Assembly (NCBI RefSeq): GCF_000423225.1
Contig: NZ_KE383991.1
Location: 1 to 64,000 of the forward strand
Length of the DNA: 64,000 nt
Direction of reading: 5' to 3'
Source: Kaistia adipata DSM 17808
GTDB lineage: Bacteria; Pseudomonadota; Alphaproteobacteria; Rhizobiales; Kaistiaceae
The translations under genes and the position numbers were made by a program. The notes under the pieces were generated by a model. It was not told the origin of the DNA. It did no database searches and saw nothing but the letters and a program-made list of their open reading frames with translations. Below, in pieces: positions 1 through 7,372 of this stretch. Numbering within the stretch: the first letter of the stretch is position 1; the number at the start of each line of letters is the position of its first letter.

Positions 1-203
1 ACCGAACGCCATTGGCACCCCGTCGACAACACATACAAGAGCGCATTGACGACCGCCCGCATCGACGTGGACGGCGGGCGGCCCAGCGCCGACTTCGCCG
101 GCAAAAATGGCAGGATCAGCGCCCATTCCGTATCCGTCAAATCGCTTGCATAGCGCCCCGCCGCACGCTCATGCTGCCGCCGGGTGGTCTTGGTCCAAAC
201 CAT
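1..203 (-). CDS. IS5-family transposase, N-terminal part (cut by window edge)
   Basis: Read on the minus strand from the ATG at 203, the frame stays open to the window edge (67 codons). It gives the start of an IS5-type transposase: a basic leader with a TKTTRRQHE stretch, then SDLTDTEWALILPFLP, a GRPP turn and MRAVVNALLYVLSTGCQWRS. This is the DUF4096-like N-terminal domain that precedes the DDE catalytic domain in IS5-group transposases. The catalytic part lies outside the window, so I cannot say whether the gene is intact. It points away from the GTA genes and lies just beyond their last recognisable gene. Confidence 0.8.
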   Translation of the reverse strand, partial: MVWTKTTRRQHERAAGRYASDLTDTEWALILPFLPAKSALGRPPSTSMRAVVNALLYVLSTGCQWRS

Positions 204-260
204 GCTGTGAGCCTCCCTGATCTTCGCAAATCAAAGAGAATCACACTTGATCAGGACCAC
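1..260 (-). mobile_element. End of an IS5-type insertion sequence (right boundary approximate)
   Basis: The element contains the transposase start at 203. Its outer end should fall between 204 and about 266, because the sequence from 267 belongs to a dispersed repeat also found at 25330. I could not identify the terminal inverted repeat, since the other end is outside the window. Confidence 0.5.
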
Positions 261-266
261 CTAGAC

Positions 267-410
267 ATTACGGGCCAGACACTGAGGCGCTTCGCGCCAG
301 CGAAGCCTCGAAGGAGGGTCCAGCGAACTCCGCAGCCCTCCGGATCGCCGAAGGGAGCCAACTGGACCCTCCTTCGAGGCCCGGCTTTGCCGGGCACCTC
401 AGGATGATGG
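267..410. repeat. Palindromic intergenic repeat with a perfect 18-bp inverted repeat
   Basis: The first 21 bases (267-287) are identical to 25330-25350. Inside are perfect inverted arms at 306-323 and 362-379 (core cctcgaaggagggtccag), separated by 38 bases, so a strong hairpin can form. The outer parts (ctgagg ... cctcaggatga) match the pattern of other gaps in this window (19739-19857, 25048-25085, 61914-61945). It fills the space between the last GTA gene and the insertion sequence. Confidence 0.7.
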
Positions 411-445
411 CGGTGCTGGCCCTTTCGCTGCGCCCCAGAGAGCTG

Positions 446-658
446 TCAGGGCGTCCGATCCGGAAACCGCCGCGCCAGGTCGTCGAAGGCGGCGCGGTCC
501 ATCGGCGCGGGCGTCCTTCCGGTCAGGCCCTCGATCGCGGCGGCGAGCTCGCGTGGCGTCAGCGCCCAGAACTCGCGGCTCGAAAGCCGCAGCCGACCGA
601 AGCCGACCGCCATCGCCTCGCGCCAAGGGAAGGCGGCGACCTCGCGCGGCGGCGTCAT
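446..658 (-). CDS. GTA tail assembly chaperone-like protein (g10.1 / rcc01693 type)
   Basis: The 70-residue protein contains FPWREAMAVGFGRLRLSSREFWALTPRELAAAIEGLTGR, the pattern of the small rcc01693-type proteins that follow g10 in Rhodobacter-like gene transfer agent clusters. Family knowledge suggests a role in tail assembly, chaperoning the tape measure protein. The start overlaps the stop of the upstream g10-like gene by 4 bases. No tape-measure gene (g11) follows before the repeat and insertion sequence, so in this window it is the last recognisable member of the cluster. The function is inferred from position and resemblance. Confidence 0.75.
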   Translation of the reverse strand: MTPPREVAAFPWREAMAVGFGRLRLSSREFWALTPRELAAAIEGLTGRTPAPMDRAAFDDLARRFPDRTP

Positions 659-972
659 GCCGTGCCCCCGAACGTCGCGCCGAGCAGTTCCGCGACGATC
701 CCGGCAAAACCCGCCGCGCCGCCTTCGGCGCGCATGGCGGCGACCCGATCGTCATCGATCGCCGCGCCCGCCCCGCGCAGGCCGGCGCCGAGGATGCGGA
801 TCGCGTCGCGCGCCGACAGCCGGCCCTCGCCGAAGCGGGCGGCGAGCGCGGAAAGATCCTCCGCGCCGAAGGAAGCCTCCAGTTCCGCCAGCGCGCCGAG
901 CGTCAGGCACAGCGTGTGCCTCGTGCCGTCCAGCTGGGCCTCGATCTCGCCGCGATGCCGGTTCGCCATCAC
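655..972 (-). CDS. GTA tail assembly chaperone-like protein (g10 type)
   Basis: This 105-residue protein opens MMANRHRGEIEAQLDG and continues LCLTLGALAELEASFG, with an AAIRILGAGLRGAG-like middle. That is the typical layout of the GTA TAC family (g10), which sits directly after the major tail protein gene. It overlaps the major tail gene by 4 bases upstream and the g10.1-like gene by 4 bases downstream, so all three are probably translated as one unit. The assignment rests on motif resemblance and gene order. Confidence 0.8.
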   Translation of the reverse strand: MMANRHRGEIEAQLDGTRHTLCLTLGALAELEASFGAEDLSALAARFGEGRLSARDAIRILGAGLRGAGAAIDDDRVAAMRAEGGAAGFAGIVAELLGATFGGTA

Positions 973-1385
973 GCAGCCGCCGTGAAGCTGACGAGACCTG
1001 CCGATTCCAGCGCGATCTCGTAGGTGACGGCGCCGTCATGCTCGCCGGCATAGTCGAGCGCGGTGAGCTGGAACGGCCCGGCAAGCGTGCCGAAATCCGG
1101 CACGATCAGCTGGAAATCGCGGATCGCGCCGTCGAAGAACAGGCTGCGCATCGCCCCGTCCGTCGTTGCATCACGAAAAATGCCGGAGCCGGAGACGCTG
1201 GCGCGCCGGACGCCGGCGCCGGCGAGCAGTTCGCGCCAGCGCCCGGCGGAATCCGCGTCGGTGGTGTCGACCGTCTCGGCGTTGAGCGCGAAGCGCCGCG
1301 CGCGGAGCCCGGCCACGGTGGCGAAATCGCCGGAGCCGGAGGTGTCGATCTTCAGGAGCAGATCCCTGCCCTTCTGCGCGGTCAT
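969..1385 (-). CDS. Phage/GTA major tail protein, TP901-1 type
   Basis: The 138-residue product starts MTAQKGRDLLLKID and contains the VAGLRARRFALNAETVDTTD and RDFQLIVPDFGTLAGPFQL stretches of the TP901-1 major tail protein family (RcGTA g9). Proteins of this family polymerise into the tail tube. The alanine-rich C-terminus (ESAGLVSFTAAA) is typical. It lies downstream of the DUF3168 tail terminator gene and overlaps the g10-like gene by 4 bases. It looks complete. Confidence 0.88.
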   Translation of the reverse strand: MTAQKGRDLLLKIDTSGSGDFATVAGLRARRFALNAETVDTTDADSAGRWRELLAGAGVRRASVSGSGIFRDATTDGAMRSLFFDGAIRDFQLIVPDFGTLAGPFQLTALDYAGEHDGAVTYEIALESAGLVSFTAAA

Positions 1386-1433
1386 GGCGGGTCCTTTCGA
1401 TGCGGCCGTCGGGCCGTTCGGAATTGACTGCGG

Positions 1434-1832
1434 CTAGTTCTCGATGAGCGCCGCAACACGGACGACGCCATGCTCGGTCTGGCCGTCCGGGTCGAGGCGG
1501 ACCTCGGCGAAGGCGACGCGGACGAGCACCAGCGCGCTGTCCTCGAGGACGAGCGGCGCGTCGTGCAGCCGGCGCATCAGATGGCCGATGATCGTCCAGG
1601 CTTCGCGCTTGCCGATCGCGCGCGACCAGACATGCAGCGTCAACCTGACATCGCCGCCCGGCTCGTTGTCACTCGACCAGTCGGATTGCCAGGCCTCGCC
1701 GAAGGTGACGGCCGGAAATTCCATGGCGCGCGGCGCGCCGTCATGGATGCGGTCGCCGACCAGCGCGGCGAGGTTGAGATCGGCGGCGAGCGCGGCGACG
1801 ATCGCCGCCTGCAGGTCGAGGGCTGCGATCAT
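1434..1832 (-). CDS. DUF3168 tail terminator-like protein
   Basis: The 132-residue protein carries the DUF3168 pattern: LQAAIVAALAAD near the start, VGDRIHDGAP, FPAVTFGEA, a central VRLTLHVWSRAIGK and a C-terminal RVAALIE. In GTA and siphophage clusters this family closes the end of the tail tube (RcGTA g8). The ATG at 1832 overlaps the stop of the upstream gp10-like gene (ATGA), and the major tail protein follows. It looks complete. Confidence 0.85.
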   Translation of the reverse strand: MIAALDLQAAIVAALAADLNLAALVGDRIHDGAPRAMEFPAVTFGEAWQSDWSSDNEPGGDVRLTLHVWSRAIGKREAWTIIGHLMRRLHDAPLVLEDSALVLVRVAFAEVRLDPDGQTEHGVVRVAALIEN

Positions 1833-2254
1833 CGGGATCTCCTCCGCAGGCGCTCGATCGCGGGCGCGAGAACAGGATCGGCGGCTGCGTCGAACGCGCC
1901 GAACTCGCGGCCGAACAGGGTTTCGCCGGCGAGCGTGACGTCGAGGGAGAGGCTCCCCGACACGCGCAGCGCAGCGGGAAAGCGCTCCGTTTCCCTCTCC
2001 CCTTGTGGGAGAGGGTCAGGGTGAGGGGTACCGGCGCCGATGTCGGGAGGTCCAGCTCGTAGCGCGGAGCTGGTACCCCCCTCTCCAACTCTCCCCCACA
2101 AGGGGGGAGAGGGCCGACCGAGGCCCTCCCCGGTATCGGCAACCGCGACCCGCAGCCTTTCAGCATTCCGCTCCAGCGCCCCCGAGATCGCCGGAATCGC
2201 CGCCTTTCGCAGCGCCGCGGCGAGCGCCGCGCCGGTCAGAGCCCGCGCGTTCAT
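1829..2254 (-). CDS. HK97 gp10-like head-tail protein carrying an in-frame REP-like insert
   Basis: The ATG at 2254 follows GGAGGT and overlaps the stop of the head-closure gene by 4 bases. The N-terminus (MNARALTGAALAAALRKAA ... ALERNAERLRVAVADTGEGL) and C-terminus (RVSGSLSLDVTLAGETLFGR ... FGAFDAAADPVLAPAIERLR) fit a gp10-like minor protein of about 95 residues. Between them lie about 45 residues (SPPLWGRVGEGG ... PHPDPLPQGERE) that are the translation of the intergenic repeat at 1993-2113. The frame stays open throughout, giving 141 residues. Whether the protein still works is unknown; the insert could be a tolerated surface loop or it could inactivate the gene. Confidence 0.75.
   Translation of the reverse strand: MNARALTGAALAAALRKAAIPAISGALERNAERLRVAVADTGEGLGRPSPPLWGRVGEGGTSSALRAGPPDIGAGTPHPDPLPQGERETERFPAALRVSGSLSLDVTLAGETLFGREFGAFDAAADPVLAPAIERLRRRSR
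1993..2113. repeat. REP-like repeat inside a coding gene
   Basis: This is a 121-bp element with ccctctccccttgtgggaga at one end and a complementary ctctcccccacaaggggggag at the other, and paired ggtacc-type motifs in the middle. The same design occurs between genes at 3262-3387. Here it sits inside the gp10-like gene without breaking the reading frame. Confidence 0.8.
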
Positions 2255-2580
2255 GCCCGTACCTCCTCGGCGTCGAGAACGAGAAAGCGCCGCTGCTCGT
2301 CCGGGTCGCGCCAGGCGACGACGGCGAGCACGCGGCCGCGATGGCGGATTCGCATGCCGCCCGCGACATCGGCCCGGAAGCGGAGCGTGATCCGGTGGCT
2401 GACGCGGGTCGCGAGACGGTCGGCGGCGAAGCGCTCGCCGGCCGCGACGGGTTCGATCCGCGCCCAGAGGGTCGCGACCTCGACCCAGTCGACGGTGGCG
2501 CCGCCGGCGCCGTCCGCCGCCCGGACCGGCCGTTCGAGGACGACGCGGCTCGAAAGCTGGCCGGGATCGAAGCCGCTCAC
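2251..2580 (-). CDS. Phage/GTA head closure (head-tail joining) protein
   Basis: The 109-residue protein starts MSGFDPGQLSSRVVLERPVR and contains VDWVEVATLWARIEPVAAGERFAADR, followed by HRITLRFRADV and a closing beta-rich segment. This is the standard pattern of the head-tail adaptor/head closure family (HK97 gp7-like, RcGTA g7). It lies between the connector gene and the gp10-like gene, with 4-base overlaps on both sides. It looks complete. Confidence 0.88.
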   Translation of the reverse strand: MSGFDPGQLSSRVVLERPVRAADGAGGATVDWVEVATLWARIEPVAAGERFAADRLATRVSHRITLRFRADVAGGMRIRHRGRVLAVVAWRDPDEQRRFLVLDAEEVRA

Positions 2581-3146
2581 AGCGAACGCACCCGGTAGGG
2601 CGCGACCAGCGCCTCGAAGCCGAGCGGCGCGACATCGCCGGCCTGGTCGAAGCCGACCGCGCCGCGATGCTCGTACCAGTGCGCGACCAGCATCATCACC
2701 GCCTGGCGCAGCGGCGCCGGCACGGCGAGGCTGGTGACGCCATAGCCGGCCGTCACATCAATCTCGATGCCGTTGTCATAAAGCGCGACCGCCGGCTTCA
2801 GCTTCGCCACGATGCGCGGCGGCTGGCGGGCGGCGTCGACGCGGTAATCGTCGGGATCCAGCACATGCGCCGCGCCGACAATGTCGTAGAGCGTGACGCT
2901 CTCGACCGAGATCAGGGGCAGGATCGGCAGCTCGATCGCCCGGCCGGACGGCCATTCGTCGAGATAGACGCGCCAGGATTGCGCGATCAGCTTGCGCCGC
3001 GTCGTGCTCTCGACATGGGTGCGCGCCGCGACGATGGCGGCGGCGATCAGCTCGTCCTCGGCCGTGCCGTCGACGCGCAGATGCGCCTTGGCATCGGCGA
3101 GCGACACCGGCTCCGTCGCCGGCCCGGAAATCAGCGCTGCGGTCAT
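2577..3146 (-). CDS. Phage/GTA head-tail connector (gp6-like)
   Basis: The ATG at 3146 has AGGAG a few bases upstream and gives 189 residues, starting MTAALISGPATEPVSLADAKAHLRVD. That is the hallmark opening of the gp6-like head-tail connector family (RcGTA g6). ELIAAAIVAARTHVE and the later QAVMMLVAHWYEHRGAV are also family-typical. The open frame extends further upstream only through the repeat at 3262-3387, which is why the longer start is rejected. It overlaps the head closure gene by 4 bases. Confidence 0.88.
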   Translation of the reverse strand: MTAALISGPATEPVSLADAKAHLRVDGTAEDELIAAAIVAARTHVESTTRRKLIAQSWRVYLDEWPSGRAIELPILPLISVESVTLYDIVGAAHVLDPDDYRVDAARQPPRIVAKLKPAVALYDNGIEIDVTAGYGVTSLAVPAPLRQAVMMLVAHWYEHRGAVGFDQAGDVAPLGFEALVAPYRVRSL

Positions 3147-3261
3147 GAGGGCGCTCCTGCGAAAGATGGATGAGGGCGGAGCGGCACCGGCGCGAGGCCG
3201 GCGCCGCTCCGGGCCGCTCCCGGCGGGAGGGAGACCGGGACCGGCCGAAGGCTGGCTTGTT

Positions 3262-3387
3262 CCCTCCCCCTTGTGGGGAGGGTTAGGGAGGGGGTACCAC
3301 CTGCCAGGTCGCAGGACGGGCACGTTGCGGACCGGATGGATCGGCGCCGGTACCCCCACCCCGCCCCTCCCCACAGGGGGGAGGGAG
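3262..3387. repeat. REP-like intergenic repeat between capsid and connector genes
   Basis: The element begins ccctcccccttgtggggagg and ends with the complementary ctccccacaggggggaggg, with internal gggtacc and ggtaccccc motifs. It has the same architecture as 1993-2113, but here it separates two genes of the GTA cluster. Confidence 0.75.
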
Positions 3388-3404
3388 AAATGGAGGCACG
3401 CCCG

Positions 3405-4634
3405 CTAGCTCGTGCCGAACTTCAGCAGCTTGATGGCATCAAAATCCTGGACGCCGCCGCCGACGCGCTTGGTGGTGTAGAAGAGGACATAGGGCTTGGC
3501 GGAATAGGGATCGCGCAGCACGCGGACGCCGAGACGGTCAACGACCAGATAGCCGCGGCGAAAATCACCGAAGGCGAGCGCCAGCGCATTGGCGCCGATA
3601 TCGGGCATGTCCTCGGCCTCGGTGACCGGGAAACCCAGCAGCGACGCCTCGCCGCCCGCCACCGCCGCCGGCTGCCAGAGATAATGGCCATCGGCATCCT
3701 TCAGCTTGCGGATCGCCGCCTGGGTGCGGCGGTTCAGCACGAAGCGGGCATTGGCGCGATAGCCTGCCTTCAGCGTGTAGATCAGGTCGACCAGCACGTC
3801 GGATGGATGGGAGGACGGCAGCGCGCCGGACGCACCGGTGACGACATAACCGATCTTGCCCCATTCCCAGCTCGCCTCGGCGACGGTCGAATAGCCGAGG
3901 AAGCCCTTCGGCTTGTTGGTGCCGTCGCCGGATACGAAGGCGGTGCCCTCCTGCGCGGCGAAGGCGCTCTCGACCTCGGCGGCGATCCAGTCGTCGATGT
4001 TGACGGCCGAGTCGTCGAGCAGGGCCGCCGTCGCCGCCGGCATGGCGTAGAGCTCCATGGCCGGGAAATCGAGCGCGGCGATGGCCGGCGACGTGGTCTG
4101 CGAGCGCGCGCCGGTCTCCGCCACCCAGCCGACCGCCGGCCCCGCCGTCATGAAGGGTTTGCGATAGGTGCCGGTCGAGACCTGGCGGACATCGGCGATG
4201 GCGCGGATCGGCGAGAGCGCGGCGAGGCGCCTGCCGATCTCGGTCTCCGTCTCGACCGGCACGAGATAGCCGCCATCGGCGTTCGAGCCGGCCGACAGCG
4301 CCTTCTGCTCGAGTTTGCGATAGCCGTCCTCGTCGCCGCCGCGCACATAGCCCTCGAAGGCCTGCTTGTGCTCGGACGGGCGCGCCGTCGCGCGCTCGGC
4401 GGAAAGCGGCGGCCGGCGGCCCTTCAGCGTCAGCTCGTCCAGCGCCTTGTTGATGCGGTCGAGCTTCTCCGTCGTCACCACGTCGGCGGAGAGCTTGGTC
4501 TCGATCTCGACGAGCCGCTCGTCATTCGTGTCCTTGAACGCCTCGAAGGCGCGCATGAAGTCGTCGAAGGCGGCGGAAACGTCGCCGCCCTCGGCTGCCT
4601 TCGCCTCGGGTGCGGCAGGAAGGGTCTCGGTCAT
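3405..4634 (-). CDS. HK97-type major capsid protein
   Basis: The 409-residue protein has an N-terminal helical, charged region (about residues 1-100, LVEIETKLSADVVTTEKLDR) typical of the delta/scaffold domain removed by the prohead protease. This is followed by AGSNADGGYLVPVETETEIG, the signature start of the mature capsid domain, and further on AAIRKLKDADGHYLWQP, LLGFPVTEAEDMPDI and RRGYLVVDRLGVRVLRDPY. This is RcGTA g5. It overlaps the protease gene by 4 bases. Length and motifs indicate an intact gene. Confidence 0.93.
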   Translation of the reverse strand: MTETLPAAPEAKAAEGGDVSAAFDDFMRAFEAFKDTNDERLVEIETKLSADVVTTEKLDRINKALDELTLKGRRPPLSAERATARPSEHKQAFEGYVRGGDEDGYRKLEQKALSAGSNADGGYLVPVETETEIGRRLAALSPIRAIADVRQVSTGTYRKPFMTAGPAVGWVAETGARSQTTSPAIAALDFPAMELYAMPAATAALLDDSAVNIDDWIAAEVESAFAAQEGTAFVSGDGTNKPKGFLGYSTVAEASWEWGKIGYVVTGASGALPSSHPSDVLVDLIYTLKAGYRANARFVLNRRTQAAIRKLKDADGHYLWQPAAVAGGEASLLGFPVTEAEDMPDIGANALALAFGDFRRGYLVVDRLGVRVLRDPYSAKPYVLFYTTKRVGGGVQDFDAIKLLKFGTS

Positions 4635-5194
4635 CGGCTGGTCCTCGAATGGTGGGAGGGGCTGGTCGGGTTGAGGGAACGGGCCGCCCGGCGCATTTTC
4701 GCCGCGAGGCCAGTGGTCTTGACGCTCGAGACGCGGGCGTCGGGCTGCATCGGGAAGGTGACGACGGAGATCTCCCAGAGGTCGATCTCGGTGAGGCGGC
4801 GGATGCCGGCCGCCCGGTCGGGGCGCGCCTTCACGGTCTTGAAGCCGATCGAGAGCCCGTCGAGCGCGCCGGCGCGCATCAAACTCGCCACCTCGCGGCC
4901 GCGCGCCACGTCGGCCATGAGACGGCCGCGCACGAAGAGGCCGCGCGCGTCCTCGCGGATCTCGGTCCAGACCCCGATCGGCTCGGCCGGATCGTGCTGG
5001 TAGAGCATGCGGATGCCGCCGGCACCGCGCCGCGCCAGCGAGCGGGAGAACGCGCCCGGCATGACCAGGTCGCCGGAGAGGTCGGCCGTGCCGAACAGGC
5101 TGGCATAGCCGGAAAAGACGCCCTCGCCGTCGATGCCGGAGAGATCGGCGGCGGCGAACTTGGTCTCGAGCGCGGGAGGCTGGGTGATGGCCAT
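4631..5194 (-). CDS. HK97-family prohead protease
   Basis: The 187-residue protein has FSGYASLFGTADLSGDLVMPGAFSRSL, the catalytic-type histidine in MLYQHDPAEPIG (about residue 67) and the serine in LDGLSIGFK (about residue 115). These are the landmarks of the U35-type prohead protease family, which cleaves the capsid N-terminal domain during maturation (RcGTA g4). The arginine-rich tail is unremarkable. It is directly upstream of the capsid gene with a 4-base overlap and looks functional. Confidence 0.92.
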   Translation of the reverse strand: MAITQPPALETKFAAADLSGIDGEGVFSGYASLFGTADLSGDLVMPGAFSRSLARRGAGGIRMLYQHDPAEPIGVWTEIREDARGLFVRGRLMADVARGREVASLMRAGALDGLSIGFKTVKARPDRAAGIRRLTEIDLWEISVVTFPMQPDARVSSVKTTGLAAKMRRAARSLNPTSPSHHSRTSR

Positions 5195-5220
5195 GCGGTC
5201 TCCTTCGCGGGCGAGGCCGC

Positions 5221-5466
5221 GTGGAAGATGAGGAGTCGGATCAACGGGTTGGGGTGGACGGCTCAGGCGTCGATTCAGGCGGCGGTTTCGCGCTCATCGA
5301 CCTGACCGCCGACCAGTTCGGCGCCGCGCCGGTGATCGTCACGCCGGCCGACGATCCACGCTATGGCGCGCATACGCAGGACACGGCGACGCCCGAGGCC
5401 ATCGCCGCCCGGCTGCGGACGGTCGACGAACTCTGGCGCGACTGGCTGGCGCGGCCGAGAAGCTAG
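5221..5466 (+). pseudogene. C-terminal fragment of an unrecognised gene
   Basis: This is an 81-codon open frame on the strand opposite to the GTA genes. Only its second half looks like protein (FALIDLTADQFGAAPVIVTP, then ADDPRYGAH and a helical RLRTVDELWRDWLARP end). An IDLTADQFG-type motif normally sits near the end of a longer protein, and the first 20 residues here are low-complexity and unconvincing. I read it as the remnant of a gene that lost its 5' part where the protease gene now begins. Its TAG stop shares the CTAG tetranucleotide with the convergent small frame at 5463-5567. Confidence 0.35.
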
Positions 5467-5567
5467 CCACGCGACATCAGGCGCTCCAGCGCACCGATGA
5501 AATCGCGGAACACCTGCCGATGATCCGGGCCAAGGCGTCGCAGCATGCGGTTCAGGAGGACTGTCAT
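5463..5567 (-). CDS. Possible small protein (34 residues) in the GTA gap
   Basis: Starting at the ATG at 5567, the frame reads MTVLLNRMLRRLGPDHRQVF ... ERLMSRG, an amphipathic basic peptide. The frame continues upstream but only through the repeat at 5614-5715. No family is recognised. It could be a real small gene or the end of a decayed one. It ends on the same CTAG as the opposing fragment. Confidence 0.25.
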   Translation of the reverse strand: MTVLLNRMLRRLGPDHRQVFRDFIGALERLMSRG

Positions 5568-5613
5568 GTCGGCATGTTCTCCGGTTTGCATTCCACGTTT
5601 TGCAGCACGCTCA

Positions 5614-5715
5614 CCGTCATCCCGGGCTTGCCCCGGGATCCACTCGGCGGCCGTGTCGGTAGGTTCGCGTCGAACGCCCGGGCTGCATGGATCCTCGCCT
5701 CCGCGAGGATGACGG
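5614..5715. repeat. REP-like palindromic repeat (ccgtcatcccgg type)
   Basis: Outer ends ccgtcat and atgacgg are complementary. The inner arms cccgggcttgccccgggatcc and atggatcctcgcctccgcga belong to the common Hyphomicrobiales intergenic repeat family. Related copies in this window are 5794-5894, 17237-17341 and 19517-19653. Confidence 0.7.
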
Positions 5716-5793
5716 CGGAGGGCGACGTCGGACTGAGAGGGGCGGAGGTTCCTCACCAGAGAGCCTGCAGGCACGGCCTATCCATTCAGCTCG

Positions 5794-5894
5794 CCGTCAT
5801 CCCTGCGCAAGCAGGGATCCATATTCATGCAGGCAAGGCTTCGGGGATCGGTGCCCGCGAGCGGCATGGATCCCTGCTTGCGCAGGGATGACGG
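5794..5894. repeat. REP-like repeat with a perfect 29-bp inverted repeat
   Basis: Arms 5794-5822 and 5866-5894 are exact reverse complements over 29 bases (core atccctgcgcaagcagggat), with a 43-base loop. Each arm also contains its own shorter palindrome. Together with 5614-5715 it fills the 400-base gap between the small frame and the g3.5-like gene; I see no other gene there. Confidence 0.8.
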
Positions 5895-5978
5895 TGGCGC
5901 GTGTGGCGACGGCCTGACACCCACGAGAGGAAGAAGGCCGCTCCGACGGAGCCCGAAATCCCGAATCCTAGGAATCCC

Positions 5979-6167
5979 TTAGCGACGGTCGTTGAAGAAG
6001 CGATTCAGCCGCGCGATCTCGGCGACGAAGTCGTTGAAGCGGCGGTTGGAGCTGGCGAGTTCGCGGAGCGCCCAGACCAGCAGCGCGCTGGCGCCGGACG
6101 CCCAGAGGAACAGCGCCAGATGCGCCAGGTCGCCACGGCTGGCGAAGATGCGGGTCAGGTCGTCCAC
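5979..6167 (-). CDS. Small GTA membrane protein (g3.5-like)
   Basis: The 62-residue protein has one hydrophobic segment (AHLALFLWASGASALLVWAL) and a charged tail (ASSNRRFNDFVAEIARLNRF). Small single-pass proteins of this kind follow the portal gene in alphaproteobacterial GTA clusters. Its ATG overlaps the end of the portal gene by 13 bases. The function is unknown; the assignment rests on position and layout. Confidence 0.6.
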   Translation of the reverse strand: MDDLTRIFASRGDLAHLALFLWASGASALLVWALRELASSNRRFNDFVAEIARLNRFFNDRR

Positions 6168-7372
6168 CCCTCTTCTCCCTCTTCGAGAGCCCGCCCCACC
6201 CCGTATCCCACTGCCTGCCGCTTCTCGTCGCGGGAGAGGAAGTCGGCCGTGCCGACCCTCGCCCAGAGCGCGGCGCGCTCGGTCGAGAGCGCGTCGACGG
6301 CATCGGTGTCGAAGCCGAGACGCAGCGCGCCCGGATAATGCGGGCCGAGCCAGGCGGCGATCGCCTCGGCTGTGCGGCCGACCAGCGGCAGCACGGTCTG
6401 GCGCCAGAACACGCGGTTGGCCTCGGCGTAGTTCGCATAGGTGTTGTCGCCCGGAATGCCGAGCAGCATGGGCGGCACGCCGAAGGCGAGCGCGATCTCG
6501 CGCGCCGCGCCGTTCTTCGCCTCCATGAAATCCATGTCGTGCGGCGTGAGCGCCATCGACGTCCAGTCGAGCCCGCCCTCGAGCAAGAGCGGCCGCCCCG
6601 CATTGACCGCGCCGGTATAGTTCGCCTCCAGCTCGCGCTTCAGCCGCTCGAACTGCTCCTGCGAAAGGCTGGCGCCGCCCTCGCCCTTATAAACCAGCGC
6701 CCCGGAGGGCCGGGCCGCGTTGTCGAGCAGCGCCTTGTTCCACGAGCCGGCGGCGTTGTGCAGGTCGAGCGCGATGGCCGCCGCCTCGAGCGGCGCGAAG
6801 CCGTAGTGGTCGTCGAGCGGATGATAGGTGCGCAGATGCAGGATCGGCGACAGGCCGTCCTCGACGGGAAAGCGCACCGACCGGCCGGCGACAGTGTATT
6901 CATAGGCCTCCGGCCAGCCATCCGGCCCCGGCACCACCTTCATCCGGTCGGGCCGGAGCGCATGCAGTTCGGCCGGGCTGCCGCCGAGCTGAACCAGCTC
7001 GGCATAGGCGTTGCCCGAGACGAGCAGATTGCCATAGAGGCCGGCGAGCCAGTCGCCGCCCGATTGCCGCGCGTTCGGCCGCGCCAGAAGCGCGAGCAGC
7101 GGATGCTCCGGCCGCTCGGCGTCACCCTCGTAGAGAAGAAGCGGCACCGAGGCGGCCGCTTCGGCGATCATCGTCACGGCGCGATAGACGATGGCGTTCT
7201 TCATGAAGCCCTCGCGGGCGAGCGTCGCCGGGTCGCGCGCGGACCAGGCGGGCCGTCCCTGCCCCTGCAGGGCGATCAGCGCGCCGGTCCGTGACGCCTT
7301 GGTCTCCGATACGAGGTGCTCGGGCGCGGCATCGCGACCGCCGAACAGGCGGAGAAGAAAATTCTGTCTCAC
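6155..7372 (-). CDS. HK97-family portal protein
   Basis: This is the portal protein (RcGTA g3), the ring through which DNA enters the head. Family stretches include NAIVYRAVTMIAEAAASVPL, GDWLAGLYGNLLVSGNAYAEL, HLRTYHPLDDHYGFAPLEAA and MLLGIPGDNTYANYAEANRVFW. I chose the GTG at 7372 (VRQNFLLRLFGG, 405 residues) because GGGAGAAG lies 5-12 bases upstream. A GTG at 7417 would add 15 residues without a clear ribosome site. In other GTA clusters the terminase gene directly precedes the portal gene. Here two unrelated genes intervene. Confidence 0.9.
   Translation of the reverse strand: MRQNFLLRLFGGRDAAPEHLVSETKASRTGALIALQGQGRPAWSARDPATLAREGFMKNAIVYRAVTMIAEAAASVPLLLYEGDAERPEHPLLALLARPNARQSGGDWLAGLYGNLLVSGNAYAELVQLGGSPAELHALRPDRMKVVPGPDGWPEAYEYTVAGRSVRFPVEDGLSPILHLRTYHPLDDHYGFAPLEAAAIALDLHNAAGSWNKALLDNAARPSGALVYKGEGGASLSQEQFERLKRELEANYTGAVNAGRPLLLEGGLDWTSMALTPHDMDFMEAKNGAAREIALAFGVPPMLLGIPGDNTYANYAEANRVFWRQTVLPLVGRTAEAIAAWLGPHYPGALRLGFDTDAVDALSTERAALWARVGTADFLSRDEKRQAVGYGVGRALEEGEEGWTT

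Noticed and set aside
3273-5003. A 576-codon plus-strand frame across the capsid and protease genes
   Set aside because: It is the antisense shadow of two genes with clear HK97 motifs, and its start lies in a REP-like repeat.
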